Positions 7,053 to 15,529 of a DNA stretch of 31,752 nt are shown here, one piece after another. The notes beneath the pieces were generated by a model, which saw nothing but the letters and a program-made list of their open reading frames with translations, was not told the origin of the DNA and did not search any database. Position 1 is the first letter of the stretch. Every line of letters begins with the position of its first letter. Position numbers and translations under genes: made by a program. Source of the stretch: Euryarchaeota archaeon UBA40 (GTDB lineage Archaea > Thermoplasmatota > Poseidoniia > Poseidoniales > Thalassarchaeaceae); assembly GCA_002506875.1 (NCBI GenBank), contig DAYJ01000078.1:1-31752 (forward strand), written 5' to 3'.

Positions 7053-8510
7053 ATGTTGACCATCCAACGACGACCTCGGACCGGGCGCGATGCCCAGGCT
7101 CTCCTTGGAGCTGAAGGTGTCAACATTGGCCTTGGAGTAATCTCACAAATTATTCTCACCCGCACACTGCTTGATGTTGAGTATGGTTGGTGGGTAATTG
7201 TCTACGATTTGTTTGCGACTTTACTCCTTGTGCTGGATTTTGGAATCCCGACTCTAGTCGCTCGAGATGGGCCGGCAAAACCGACTCGAATTCGAGCCAT
7301 GGTGCATTACGGACTTAGGATTCAATGTCGAATTGCTGCTTTCACCTTACCACCGATTTTGCTCATTGCTTGGATTGGTTTTGACGATATGAGGACAAGT
7401 ATCGCCATACTATCACTGGCGATTGGTGCTGCACTGATGTATCTGAGCGGAACACATCGCGTCGCACTCCGTGCGATAGGTGAAGCAAGAGAGGAAGCCA
7501 TTGCACGTATAATCGACAAGGGGCTAATGGTTGGAGGATATGCAGTTGTATGGGCAATTGGAAGAGATGGACTAATGGAATTCGCGATGGTGTATGCTGG
7601 AGCTTCCATGATTTCCACAATTTACGCCATATGGAGATCTGAACGTAAGCTTACAGCATCTCCTCAAGAGGACATACAACCAGAAGAAGATGCAAAGACA
7701 CTGCTAATCCGGGCTGCACCATTCGCTCTCACCCTCGTTATCCTCCCCTTGATGGCAAGAATGGACAAGTTCCTTCTTGCAGGATTCCAAGGATTGGAAC
7801 TCGTGGCAGTATACAACATCGCTTGGATTGTTCTAATGGCTGGATGGGCGGTCCCACGTTCGATTCAACAGGCTATACTTCCCGTATTCTCCAATGCGTC
7901 TGCGAATGAAGGTGCGCTTCGCACCGAACAAGTTCGAGCAATGCATCTGGTTGGATTACTCACTCCCTTCGGAATCTTCGTCGCACTTCCTATCGCAACA
8001 ATTGGGCTACCTGCTCTCTTCCCGCACTCTCTTGTTGAGGCGAGACCAGGAGAAGGAATTGATGCTGTCTCTCTCTTCGTACTCATGCTACCGGCCTGGG
8101 TATGGGGGCTTCTTTCATCACCCATGTTGGAAAGTACTAAACTGTCTAATCGAACTACGACTTACGCACGAGTCATTCTTGTTGGTCTCGCCGTTAATCT
8201 CACTGCAGGTCTACTACTAGTGCCGATTTTCTCGCTCAAAGGCGCTGCGGTTTCCACCACAATTGGCCATCTATGTATCCATCTCCAGACAATGCGTACT
8301 AGCGGAATGTGGGATAATCTACAATGTCGTTCGATAATGACGATGCAATTAATCGCAGGAATCCTCCTCCATATTGCTGCAACCACACTAGCTCTGGCCG
8401 AATCGTTTGAAAGTACATGGATCAAATGGGGGATTCCTCTGTGTTGCTTTGTATTAGCGACTCTGTTAATCCTGAAACCTACAAGAGAAGATTGGCCTAA
8501 ATTTCGTTAG
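7053..8510 (+). CDS. Oligosaccharide flippase (MATE/Wzx-like)
   Basis: A 485-aa polytopic membrane protein with about 12-14 hydrophobic helices and short charged loops. Family-type features include the N-terminal segment with EGVNIGLGVISQIILTRTL, then LDVEYGWWVIVYDLFATLL, a mid-protein cytoplasmic loop (about 195-220, rich in Glu, Lys and Asp), and LARMDKFLLAGFQGLELVAVYN, which resembles the matching segment of polysaccharide biosynthesis exporters (PF01943/PF13440). These proteins flip lipid-linked glycans across the membrane. The three glycosyltransferases upstream fit a role in a surface glycan or protein glycosylation pathway. ATG 7053 follows a 76-base divergent gap from the BolA gene. 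Substrate specificity cannot be inferred. The stop is two bases from that of the convergent rpe. Confidence 0.85.
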   Translation: MLTIQRRPRTGRDAQALLGAEGVNIGLGVISQIILTRTLLDVEYGWWVIVYDLFATLLLVLDFGIPTLVARDGPAKPTRIRAMVHYGLRIQCRIAAFTLPPILLIAWIGFDDMRTSIAILSLAIGAALMYLSGTHRVALRAIGEAREEAIARIIDKGLMVGGYAVVWAIGRDGLMEFAMVYAGASMISTIYAIWRSERKLTASPQEDIQPEEDAKTLLIRAAPFALTLVILPLMARMDKFLLAGFQGLELVAVYNIAWIVLMAGWAVPRSIQQAILPVFSNASANEGALRTEQVRAMHLVGLLTPFGIFVALPIATIGLPALFPHSLVEARPGEGIDAVSLFVLMLPAWVWGLLSSPMLESTKLSNRTTTYARVILVGLAVNLTAGLLLVPIFSLKGAAVSTTIGHLCIHLQTMRTSGMWDNLQCRSIMTMQLIAGILLHIAATTLALAESFESTWIKWGIPLCCFVLATLLILKPTREDWPKFR

Positions 8511-8512
8511 GT

Positions 8513-9196
8513 TCAAGATTGACCTAGTTCAGCATTTATCTCGGCGAGATTCTCTGCGATTGAGCCCTTGTCGTTAATCAGCCCACTTCCGACAACAGCA
8601 ATATCGATGCCCCAATCCGCTACTTGAGCAGCATTATGCGCCTTGATTCCACCGTCTATCATCAAACGTGTATGACGGCCACCATCCAAAATCTGCTGAT
8701 CGATTGCAGTGCGGAAGCAACGGACCTTCTCCTCAACTTCCGGCATGAATGATTGACCGCCCTTACCAGGTACTACAGACATAACCAACACTAAATCGAG
8801 ATTTGGAAGATGGGGGAGAACCATGTCTACTGGAGTGTCTGGATTGAGAACTAATCCAGCCTCCACACCGGCAGCATGGAGGGAATCAATCAGAGCAGCG
8901 GGGTCTTGGATTGCTTCGATATGAGGAATCACTAGATTGACCCCTGCATCAACATACTGAGACCAGGTCTCTTCCGCATTTGTAATCATCAGATGACAGT
9001 CTAGAATTACATCATCTCCCAATCTATTTCGGATGCTCCGAATTAGTGCAGGACCGAAAGTTATGGTTCGATTTACTACCCAATTCCCATCCATGACATC
9101 GAGATGAATCCATCTAATATCAGCTTCTAAGGCATCATCTAAGACTTCGCCTAATCGGGTGAAATCAGCAGTCAGGATACTCGGTGTGATCTCCAT
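8513..9196 (-). CDS. rpe: Ribulose-phosphate 3-epimerase
   Basis: A 227-aa TIM-barrel enzyme interconverting D-ribulose 5-phosphate and D-xylulose 5-phosphate in the non-oxidative pentose phosphate route. Diagnostic segments are TPSILTADF (4-12), WIHLDVMDGNWV (His and Asp metal/catalytic residues), DCHLMI (second metal-binding His), LVMSVVPGKGGQSF (phosphate loop, close to the family MxVxPGxGGQxF) and MIDGGIK with VVGSGLIN at the end. Length is normal. On the minus strand AGGAG lies 6 bases before ATG 9196, supporting the start. Many euryarchaea lack this enzyme and make pentoses by the RuMP route, so its presence suggests a bacterial-like pentose pathway. It is divergent from trx. Confidence 0.96.
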   Translation of the reverse strand: MEITPSILTADFTRLGEVLDDALEADIRWIHLDVMDGNWVVNRTITFGPALIRSIRNRLGDDVILDCHLMITNAEETWSQYVDAGVNLVIPHIEAIQDPAALIDSLHAAGVEAGLVLNPDTPVDMVLPHLPNLDLVLVMSVVPGKGGQSFMPEVEEKVRCFRTAIDQQILDGGRHTRLMIDGGIKAHNAAQVADWGIDIAVVGSGLINDKGSIAENLAEINAELGQS

Positions 9197-9290
9197 TGTT
9201 ACTCCTGACCCGGCGGGGGTTCTTCGCAGTTACGCGATGGTCCATATGTTGATAGGTGTTCATCAGTGACCGATTTGGTGAGGAAGGACA

Positions 9291-9608
9291 ATGGGCAAGA
9301 TTGTAGACGCTGGAGATTCTGATTTTGATGTCGTAACTAAGAGCGATGAGTGGGTCCTTGTTGACTTCTGGGCACCTTGGTGTGGGCCTTGCAAAATGAT
9401 CGCACCTGTTCTTCAACAACTCTCTGGTGAGCGAGAAATGACAATTGCAAAGGTCAACACCGACAGTAACCCGCTCTCAGCAGGAAAGTTCGGCATTCGT
9501 GGAATCCCGGCACTTTTGCTATTCCATAACGGACAACTAGTTGATCAGCAATCAGGAGCGATGCCTAAGGCTCAGTTTGACCAATGGCTAGACCGCCACA
9601 TGGCATAA
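9291..9608 (+). CDS. trxA: Thioredoxin
   Basis: A 105-aa cytosolic disulfide reductase. The core is VLVDFWAPWCGPCKMIAPVL with the WCGPC redox site (Trp30, Cys31, Cys34), the buried Asp of VDFWA, and the cis-Pro segment GIRGIPALLLF before the final helix. It is a canonical single-domain thioredoxin with no signal peptide. A purine-rich GAGGAAGGA stretch directly before ATG 9291 serves as ribosome site. It is divergent from rpe with a 94-base gap that must hold both promoters. Its TAA stop at 9606-9608 directly abuts the stop of the convergent STAND ATPase. Together with the Grx-BolA pair it belongs to the thiol and Fe-S maintenance set of this region. Confidence 0.97.
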   Translation: MGKIVDAGDSDFDVVTKSDEWVLVDFWAPWCGPCKMIAPVLQQLSGEREMTIAKVNTDSNPLSAGKFGIRGIPALLLFHNGQLVDQQSGAMPKAQFDQWLDRHMA

Positions 9609-11180
9609 TCAATCGCCACGTACGCGTTTCATAGCGCCAAGGTCTCTTTGCAACCTCTCTCTAATTGCATCGTGAATCCAAAATCCCCCTTCAACCTCGA
9701 AAATAAGGCCTGATTCAATGAGGCTCGCCGGAGGGGGGCCATCAGCATTAATTTCCCCACCAAGTTCGCTCCAAGGTATTGGTCTATCACGGCCAGCAAG
9801 GACATCTAGTACAGCACGATCCGATGAGGGCAATACATTCAGGATTTCCTGATCAAGGAAACTCAACCAATCACCATGGATAACATCCCCATACATCTCA
9901 AGCAGTTCCAATGCTAACGGATGGCCGCCAGTCAGCCGATGAACCTCTGATGCGTCTGCTTGTTCGGATACATCGATATCCTCCAACCATGTCTTCACTA
10001 CATCTTCACTCAGACCTGGAATGGCCAGTTCTGCCATCCTATTACGAGTAAGAACATCCCGACGATCGTAGAATGTCATCGTCGTCCTTGAGATAAACAG
10101 AAGACGAAGTGGTGTAATCTCAGCTACCTGCAATAGTGCTCCAAAAAGATCGCGTCCGGATTCAGCAAGATGGTGGGCATCGTCGATTACAAGGAGGATG
10201 TAAGGAGGCATATCTGACTCCATCTCATGGTCTGGGAATACTCTCTCTCGCAAAGCGAGAGGGTCAGTCAGGTACTCTGTTAAGCGCCTCCTGAAGAGAT
10301 CGATATCGAAGTGCGCACCAGCAGTGCGGGGCAAGGTATCCAACAAATCATGAGGATCCCAAGAATCGTTAGATCGTGATTCAATCCCAAGTCGATGCAG
10401 AAGGCTGATTGCAAGACCAAGGGGCGTGTCCCATGGGTGGCAGGGATAGAACATGAGCCGGAGACTCTGCATGCGGTCAAGAAGCCCCGATAACCAATGG
10501 GAGATTAGTGTAGTCTTCCCTGCTCCTGCGATACCATGAACGAGCATGCCTGATACTCGACTCTCAAACCAATCATCTAATGATTCTAATTCGGCTTCCC
10601 TTCCACGAATACGACGAATGGGCGGAGGTCGGACATGGTATGTTGAATGGGCGCCTTTGAGTAAAGTCAAGGATCCCAGAGTGGAAGAATCTGTTCGAAT
10701 TGATCCGAATCGGATGTCGCCGTAGTTGAGGACGCCTTCATGCTGTGCGTGCATCAGAACCTGAAGCAGGCTCATGTGTGCCTCTATTCTGGAGGCGGCT
10801 TGATCGGCTCGTACGGTTAGCATCGTCCCTTCCTGATCTCGAATCGAAACGCGAGAAGAGGCAAGGCGAGACTCTCGCTCCTTCGCAAGAGATTCTCCAT
10901 CCGATGTCAACTGCCAAGTCCTCTGTCTACGATTCTCACCCTTGATACTCCTAGTTAGTGATGTAACAAGTTCTCGCCGAGCAAGGTTCTTCATTGCACG
11001 ACTCACATTAGGAGGATGAAGGGCACACGCCTGCGAAATTCCGCTCCGTGTAACTTCTGATTCAACGGTATGACGGTCTCGCTCTGAAAGGTGCTCTAGG
11101 AGATGGAGAAGAACACGATCTTCTACAGGGACATTGACCCTGTCAGGTTCGACCTCCATGAACGGGTGATGTCTCCGCAT
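9609..11180 (-). CDS. Winged-helix STAND/AAA+ ATPase, putative regulator
   Basis: A 523-aa protein with a regulator-like layout. Residues about 20-105 form a MarR-like winged helix (VLLHLLEHL, SGISQACALHPPNVSRAMKN as recognition helix, REL wing, LTSDGESL). Residues 110-190 are a linker with predicted beta structure. From RGREAELESL (192-201) the nucleotide-binding module starts: Walker A GIAGAGKTT (216-224), Walker B ILLVIDDAHH (328-337), sensor-1 LLFISR (360-365) and the STAND/NB-ARC-like GGHPLALELL (418-427). A C-terminal helical region (440-510) again looks like a winged helix. STAND ATPases are signal-triggered switches; no effector enzyme or repeat sensor is fused, so DNA binding seems to be the output (inference). 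It is divergent from the giant surface protein, with a perfect palindrome directly upstream of its start. An alternative start is Met8. Confidence 0.82.
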   Translation of the reverse strand: MRRHHPFMEVEPDRVNVPVEDRVLLHLLEHLSERDRHTVESEVTRSGISQACALHPPNVSRAMKNLARRELVTSLTRSIKGENRRQRTWQLTSDGESLAKERESRLASSRVSIRDQEGTMLTVRADQAASRIEAHMSLLQVLMHAQHEGVLNYGDIRFGSIRTDSSTLGSLTLLKGAHSTYHVRPPPIRRIRGREAELESLDDWFESRVSGMLVHGIAGAGKTTLISHWLSGLLDRMQSLRLMFYPCHPWDTPLGLAISLLHRLGIESRSNDSWDPHDLLDTLPRTAGAHFDIDLFRRRLTEYLTDPLALRERVFPDHEMESDMPPYILLVIDDAHHLAESGRDLFGALLQVAEITPLRLLFISRTTMTFYDRRDVLTRNRMAELAIPGLSEDVVKTWLEDIDVSEQADASEVHRLTGGHPLALELLEMYGDVIHGDWLSFLDQEILNVLPSSDRAVLDVLAGRDRPIPWSELGGEINADGPPPASLIESGLIFEVEGGFWIHDAIRERLQRDLGAMKRVRGD

Positions 11181-11198
11181 CCGAATTGAAGAATTCGG
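11181..11198. promoter_or_regulatory. Perfect 7-bp palindrome at the STAND regulator start
   Basis: CCGAATT (11181-11187) and AATTCGG (11192-11198) are perfect inverted arms around a 4-base spacer. The repeat ends one base before the start codon of the minus-strand winged-helix ATPase and lies between that codon and AT-rich sequence (11205-11216) that could hold its TATA element. This is a classic place for an autoregulatory operator. It could alternatively form a hairpin in the mRNA leader and mask the start. Function is inferred from position only. Confidence 0.5.
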
Positions 11199-11241
11199 AC
11201 AGACGTGTTAGATTTTCAAAAAAAAATACGATGCAGGTACT

Positions 11242-11256
11242 GAAAACGGTTTATTT
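11242..11256 (+). promoter_or_regulatory. BRE/TATA promoter of the giant surface protein
   Basis: GAAAAC (11242-11247, BRE-like) is followed by TTTATTT (11250-11256, TATA-like). The TATA centre at about 11253 is 25 bases from ATG 11278, so transcription would start on or next to the start codon. This suggests a leaderless mRNA, and no Shine-Dalgarno sequence is seen. A poly-A/T tract (11217-11226) lies just upstream, between this promoter and that of the divergent regulator. Confidence 0.6.
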
Positions 11257-11277
11257 GCCATAGAGACACGCGAAACT

Positions 11278-14200
11278 ATGGAGCCGCCCCGTAATCAAGG
11301 GTTAGTTCTGTTCATTCTGTTTATTCTCTTGTCATCTGTGTCCATACCTTCTGTATCTGCGAATGGCTCAGCGGATGCGGATGGAGATGGCACTACAGAT
11401 AGTTTAGATGACTGCCCCAATGCGTGGGGAAACAGCACAACTGATCGGCAAGCATGCCCTGATTCAGATGGAGATGGCACTAGTGATTTGAACGACGGCT
11501 GGGTAATGGTAAATGGAGGGTACCTCGAAGATGCACGAATTACAGCTAGTGACAATCTAGCGGCTGTACTCTTCATGCCGGGGAACGGAACTTACTACCT
11601 CAGAGCATTGAATGATGAGGGGAGTTGGGGGGGGCAAGATAGTACGATTGTCCGAGTGATGGATACATCTACCCGAAATACCGTGCGAACTGTGTCATTG
11701 AGTGGCGTACTGACTGCAGATATTGCATGGTCACCCGATGGTGAGCGGTTTGCCATACACACTGATGATGAAAAAGTTCGAGTCTACAACACCTACGATG
11801 GAAGTCTGGACTTCTCCGTTGACACAGATGGTGAAGATGCTGGAGAAGTTGAATTCTCACCAGATGGAACAATGATTGTTGCCGTAGGATACCAAGATGG
11901 GAATAACGGAAATGGTCAAGTTCAGATTTTTAATTCAACCACCGGTGCCGAAATTGCAGAATTTAGTCCAGGGTCTTCGGACTATTTCTATTCTGTCGAC
12001 TTTAGCCCAGATGGTGAATTTCTGTTAATCGGGGGAAACGATAATTTCTACATCTACTATGTCAATAATCAGACCCTGTTCAGAACTGTAACTCCTAATT
12101 TCAGTTACATGAATGCGGTTTCATGGTCACCTGATGGTAACATGGTCTCAATTTGCGAAGGATGGGGAGGAAGTAATGCTAGAGCCAGAGTTTACCATGC
12201 ACTAAATGGTACCCAGATTTTCTCGTATACCACCTCTACATCATGTTTGGATACAGCATGGTCTCCCGACTCAACACAAGTGGCCTATAGCCACTCATAC
12301 TATCGTTCAGATGGGGCATCGATTCGGATTTTTGATTCACAAACTGGTACCCTCGTTGATACCTTGACAGCTCCACGGCCAGGTGGTTGCACTAGTAGCG
12401 GTGGTGGGAATAATTGCGGAACTATCTACGGAATTGATTGGCACCCTGATGGCGATTACATTATCTCGGCACATGGAAGAAATGACGAGGGAATATACCA
12501 CTGGATTGTAGATCCGGATATTGACGGTGACGGAGTACTAAATCCGGATGACGCCTTCCCAGAAGATGGAACGCAATGGGACGATTTAGATGGAGATGGT
12601 TACGGAGACAATGTGAACGGAAATGAGCCTGATGCCTGTCCCAATACTCCCGGAACCTCCAATCAAGATGTCTACGGATGTGTCGATTCCGACGGAGATG
12701 GTTGGTCTGACTCGGGTGATGATTATCCGGCGGACTTTTACCAATGGGCAGATGTCGATGGAGATGGATACCCAGACAATGTGAACGATGGACGTTCACC
12801 TTCCCCCTACGGTGCATTGGATTACCTACCGAATAACCCCACTCAATGGAATGATACTGATGGTGACGGTTACGGTGATAATTACAACAATCCGAATCAT
12901 GGTGCTGCATACAATTCCCGTCCAATAAGCTGGCCGGGCGAACTCATCACCACGATGACTCCAATTCAAATCTCAGAGGTAGATATCTTCCCTCTAGACC
13001 CCGATCATTGGAGTGATGACGATGGAGATTGGGTGGGTGATCAACAATTCTCGCCTAATTCAGACGGCTGCATTGGCACACCAGGACGTTCCATCTGGGA
13101 CCGCTTAGGCTGTCCTGACTCCGATGGGGACGGCTATTCCGACCCAGATCAGAACAGCCTTGCATCCCCGGATGGGGAGGCGGACGCTTTTCCAAACGAA
13201 GCAAGTCAATGGTCTGATCAAGACGGAGATGGTTACGGAGACAATGCAACAGGATTCCAAGGAGACCGGTGTGGACAAGCGGGCACTAGTCTCTGGGCTG
13301 CAGTGTACAACACTACCAGTCAAGAAATGGAAGATCTGGAACACTTTGGGTGCCCTGATCGTGATGGGGACACCTATGCAGATGTCTTCGATGCATTCCC
13401 AGACGATTCCACCCAATGGGCTGATCGAGATGGAGATGGTTGCGGCGAGAACTCGAACGGTAACAGTCCAGACCTCTTTATTGATGACAGTGTCCAGTGT
13501 ACCGATTCAGATGGAGATGGATATGGTGACGTACCTAGTGGAACCAATGGTGATTGGTTCCCCAACGATTCGACCCAATGGCATGATACTGACTCAGATG
13601 GTTACGGTGACAATCAAGACGGTACTGAAGCTGATATCTGCCCACTAGAATACGGGACAATGACTGAAGAAGATGTTCGAGGTTGCCCTGACTCCGATAA
13701 TGATGGGACTGCAGACATAGAGGATCCATTCCCTGATGACGGATTTGCTTGGTCTGATGGAGACGGGGATGGATATCCCGACCAGATTGGGCCAGACATG
13801 GACGATTGTCCAACTCTTGCAGGCAACTCCTCAATGGGTGGAATGCTCGGTTGTACTGATACTGATGGGGACGGATATTCTGACGGTATCGACCCCTTCC
13901 CTGATGACCCCCTCCAGTGGGAAGATGACGATCTTGATGGCCATGGCGACAACTACGGATACACCAACATTACCGTCACGGTGAACAGCAGTCATGGAGG
14001 GCAATCAGTTGACGTCGTCAACCGTGTCCAGTATGGAGACGCCTTCCCCGACGACTCCACACAATGGTCTGATATGGATGGAGATGGATACGGAGATAAC
14101 AGCACTGGATACGAACCAGATGCCTTCCCACTCCTCCCATCGCAGAATGAGGATCTCGATAGAGACGGATATGGTGACAACGGAACCAAGGATGCGTTTG

Positions 14201-14706
14201 AGCCCGATGATTGCAAGTCCCAGCCAGGCACTTCGTACATCGATAGAGTCGGTTGTTTGGACAGTGATTCAGACGGAGTATCTGATCAAGGAGATTCTTG
14301 CCCATTCGATCCAAATGCCTCTGAATTCGGAGCTACATGTGCCATCATTGATCCTGCCTTAAACGAAGGCACAGAAGGGCAGGAAAGCACGAGTTTCATG
14401 ACTATACTTCTAGGTGGAGGATTATTCCTAGTCATATTCTTACTAGCTGCGATCCTTATGGCAATGATTTCACGCCAAGCAGCAAAGCGACGATACTCCG
14501 CTGAACAACGTCGATTGCAAGTTCAGGAGAATGCTTTCGCAGAAGAAGATGAACGGAGATCGGCATGGGCGGATTACTATGCCAAGCAAGGTGATTTCGA
14601 AAAGGCGAAGGAACTCGGTTGGGTTGAGATGCCTGAATGGCAGCGTCACCAAGAACAAGAGGCTGCACAAGCTCTTGCATCCATCCCTAGTTTAGATGAT
14701 CTCTGA
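11278..14706 (+). CDS. Giant surface protein: beta-propeller and TSP3 calcium-binding repeats
   Basis: A 1142-aa secreted, membrane-anchored protein. A signal peptide (about 1-28) leads to two thrombospondin type 3-like repeats (DADGDGTTD, DSDGDGTSD). A WD40/PD40-type propeller follows (about 75-415), with repeated SPDG motifs ending in blades such as VRVYNTYDG and IRIFDSQTG. Then come roughly 19 Asp-rich repeats of the form DxDGDGYGD with spaced cysteines (CP and GC pairs); in thrombospondins these bind calcium. One membrane helix (about 1042-1066) is followed by a cytosolic, charged coiled tail of about 75 residues (RRYSAEQRRLQ, WADYYAKQGDFEKAKELGW). The propeller probably binds a ligand or protein and the Ca-loaded rod holds it off the membrane (inference). 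It is divergent from the STAND regulator, which may control it. No enzymatic motif was seen. Confidence 0.88.
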   Translation: MEPPRNQGLVLFILFILLSSVSIPSVSANGSADADGDGTTDSLDDCPNAWGNSTTDRQACPDSDGDGTSDLNDGWVMVNGGYLEDARITASDNLAAVLFMPGNGTYYLRALNDEGSWGGQDSTIVRVMDTSTRNTVRTVSLSGVLTADIAWSPDGERFAIHTDDEKVRVYNTYDGSLDFSVDTDGEDAGEVEFSPDGTMIVAVGYQDGNNGNGQVQIFNSTTGAEIAEFSPGSSDYFYSVDFSPDGEFLLIGGNDNFYIYYVNNQTLFRTVTPNFSYMNAVSWSPDGNMVSICEGWGGSNARARVYHALNGTQIFSYTTSTSCLDTAWSPDSTQVAYSHSYYRSDGASIRIFDSQTGTLVDTLTAPRPGGCTSSGGGNNCGTIYGIDWHPDGDYIISAHGRNDEGIYHWIVDPDIDGDGVLNPDDAFPEDGTQWDDLDGDGYGDNVNGNEPDACPNTPGTSNQDVYGCVDSDGDGWSDSGDDYPADFYQWADVDGDGYPDNVNDGRSPSPYGALDYLPNNPTQWNDTDGDGYGDNYNNPNHGAAYNSRPISWPGELITTMTPIQISEVDIFPLDPDHWSDDDGDWVGDQQFSPNSDGCIGTPGRSIWDRLGCPDSDGDGYSDPDQNSLASPDGEADAFPNEASQWSDQDGDGYGDNATGFQGDRCGQAGTSLWAAVYNTTSQEMEDLEHFGCPDRDGDTYADVFDAFPDDSTQWADRDGDGCGENSNGNSPDLFIDDSVQCTDSDGDGYGDVPSGTNGDWFPNDSTQWHDTDSDGYGDNQDGTEADICPLEYGTMTEEDVRGCPDSDNDGTADIEDPFPDDGFAWSDGDGDGYPDQIGPDMDDCPTLAGNSSMGGMLGCTDTDGDGYSDGIDPFPDDPLQWEDDDLDGHGDNYGYTNITVTVNSSHGGQSVDVVNRVQYGDAFPDDSTQWSDMDGDGYGDNSTGYEPDAFPLLPSQNEDLDRDGYGDNGTKDAFEPDDCKSQPGTSYIDRVGCLDSDSDGVSDQGDSCPFDPNASEFGATCAIIDPALNEGTEGQESTSFMTILLGGGLFLVIFLLAAILMAMISRQAAKRRYSAEQRRLQVQENAFAEEDERRSAWADYYAKQGDFEKAKELGWVEMPEWQRHQEQEAAQALASIPSLDDL
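12514..14310 (+). repeat. Tandem TSP3-type coding repeats (about 19 units)
   Basis: The DNA repeats a degenerate GAT-GGA-GAT-GG core every roughly 60-110 bases, encoding DxDGDG calcium loops. Units differ in length and in inserted residues, so this is an old, diversified array within one reading frame, not a simple satellite. The high Asp content produces long spurious open frames on both strands across this region; these are not genes. The spacing between units often includes FPDDSTQW or FPxDxxQW, giving a secondary repeat of about eight residues. Confidence 0.85.
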
Positions 14707-15435
14707 TTATTCCATCGAACTTATGGCATCCAATGTTGGCGAGTTCAACGCATAGTTGTGCTGAAGGCACTCACCAATGGAAACCCAATCGGGCGTTGTA
14801 CCATCTATCCAATCATATCGATGCCCGGGGATCAAACGCCAATCACTGGGCATTCCAATCAACTGATTCTTAGCATGAGCAATACTCCTCCAAAGAGTTA
14901 GAGGATCTCCACCGGGAAGGTCGTCTCTACCACATGCAGAGGTAAACAAAAGATCGCCCGCATGATATACTCCGTGACCATGGATCGTAACATGACCTGG
15001 CGCATGACCTGGCGTGTGTGTGATGGTTAGCTGGATAGAACCTGCAGACCATTCAACATCTGTACAGGTGACATGCTCCCAAAGATGAGTGGCATGGACG
15101 GGGCGGAAGACATCAAACCGCAGCCAAACAGGATCGACGGCTTCACTATGCGCCCAAACCTCGAGGTCGTGTCCGAAATCGTTGCGGATCATTTTCTGAA
15201 ATCCAGCGGTGTGGTCACGATGAGTATGAGTGTACAGAAGGTGAGTTGGCTTGAGGCCCTCTTCATCCAAAGCCTCCACCCATCGATTAGAATCAAAGGG
15301 ATCAATAATGGCAACAATACCATTCTTTCTATCGATAAAAGCCGTATTCATATTCATGAATGGGCCCATTTGTGTTACCCATACTTCGATGCCATCGTCA
15401 TGGGTGCGCCGATCGAACTCTCCTGGTTGCATCAT
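14707..15435 (-). CDS. MBL-fold metallo-hydrolase (glyoxalase II-like)
   Basis: A 242-aa metallo-beta-lactamase-fold hydrolase with a complete dinuclear metal site: HTHRDH (70-75, HxHxDH motif), THTPGHAPGH (third ligand region), HAGDLLF (bridging Asp) and PGHRYDW (last His). The segment SACGRDDLPGGDPLTLW resembles the loop of hydroxyacylglutathione hydrolase and persulfide dioxygenase (ETHE1) families, so a thioester or persulfide substrate is possible but unproven. Longer starts up to 15495 are open, but ATG 15435/15432 puts the N-terminus at the first strand of the fold. It is cytosolic, with no signal peptide. Its stop abuts that of the surface protein, and it is divergent from the membrane regulator, an arrangement that suggests no functional link by itself. 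Confidence 0.85.
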   Translation of the reverse strand: MMQPGEFDRRTHDDGIEVWVTQMGPFMNMNTAFIDRKNGIVAIIDPFDSNRWVEALDEEGLKPTHLLYTHTHRDHTAGFQKMIRNDFGHDLEVWAHSEAVDPVWLRFDVFRPVHATHLWEHVTCTDVEWSAGSIQLTITHTPGHAPGHVTIHGHGVYHAGDLLFTSACGRDDLPGGDPLTLWRSIAHAKNQLIGMPSDWRLIPGHRYDWIDGTTPDWVSIGECLQHNYALNSPTLDAISSME

Positions 15436-15529
15436 GTGCAGCCCAGACCTGTTTGACCTATGGATGCCACGGAGGTCACAATTCAACTGCACCAATCAGT
15501 TCATACGAGGAGGAAGACATTGAATCTCC

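Noticed and set aside
12461..13984. Several long open frames on both strands inside the surface-protein gene
   Set aside because: They are shadows of the Asp/Gly-rich repeat coding sequence. Their products are low-complexity His/Arg/Ser-rich strings, and they have no start signals or domains.
12514..14310. Possible CRISPR or satellite array from regularly repeated GAT-GGA-GAT-GG
   Set aside because: Units vary in length and keep one reading frame encoding calcium-loop motifs. There are no constant repeats with unique spacers.
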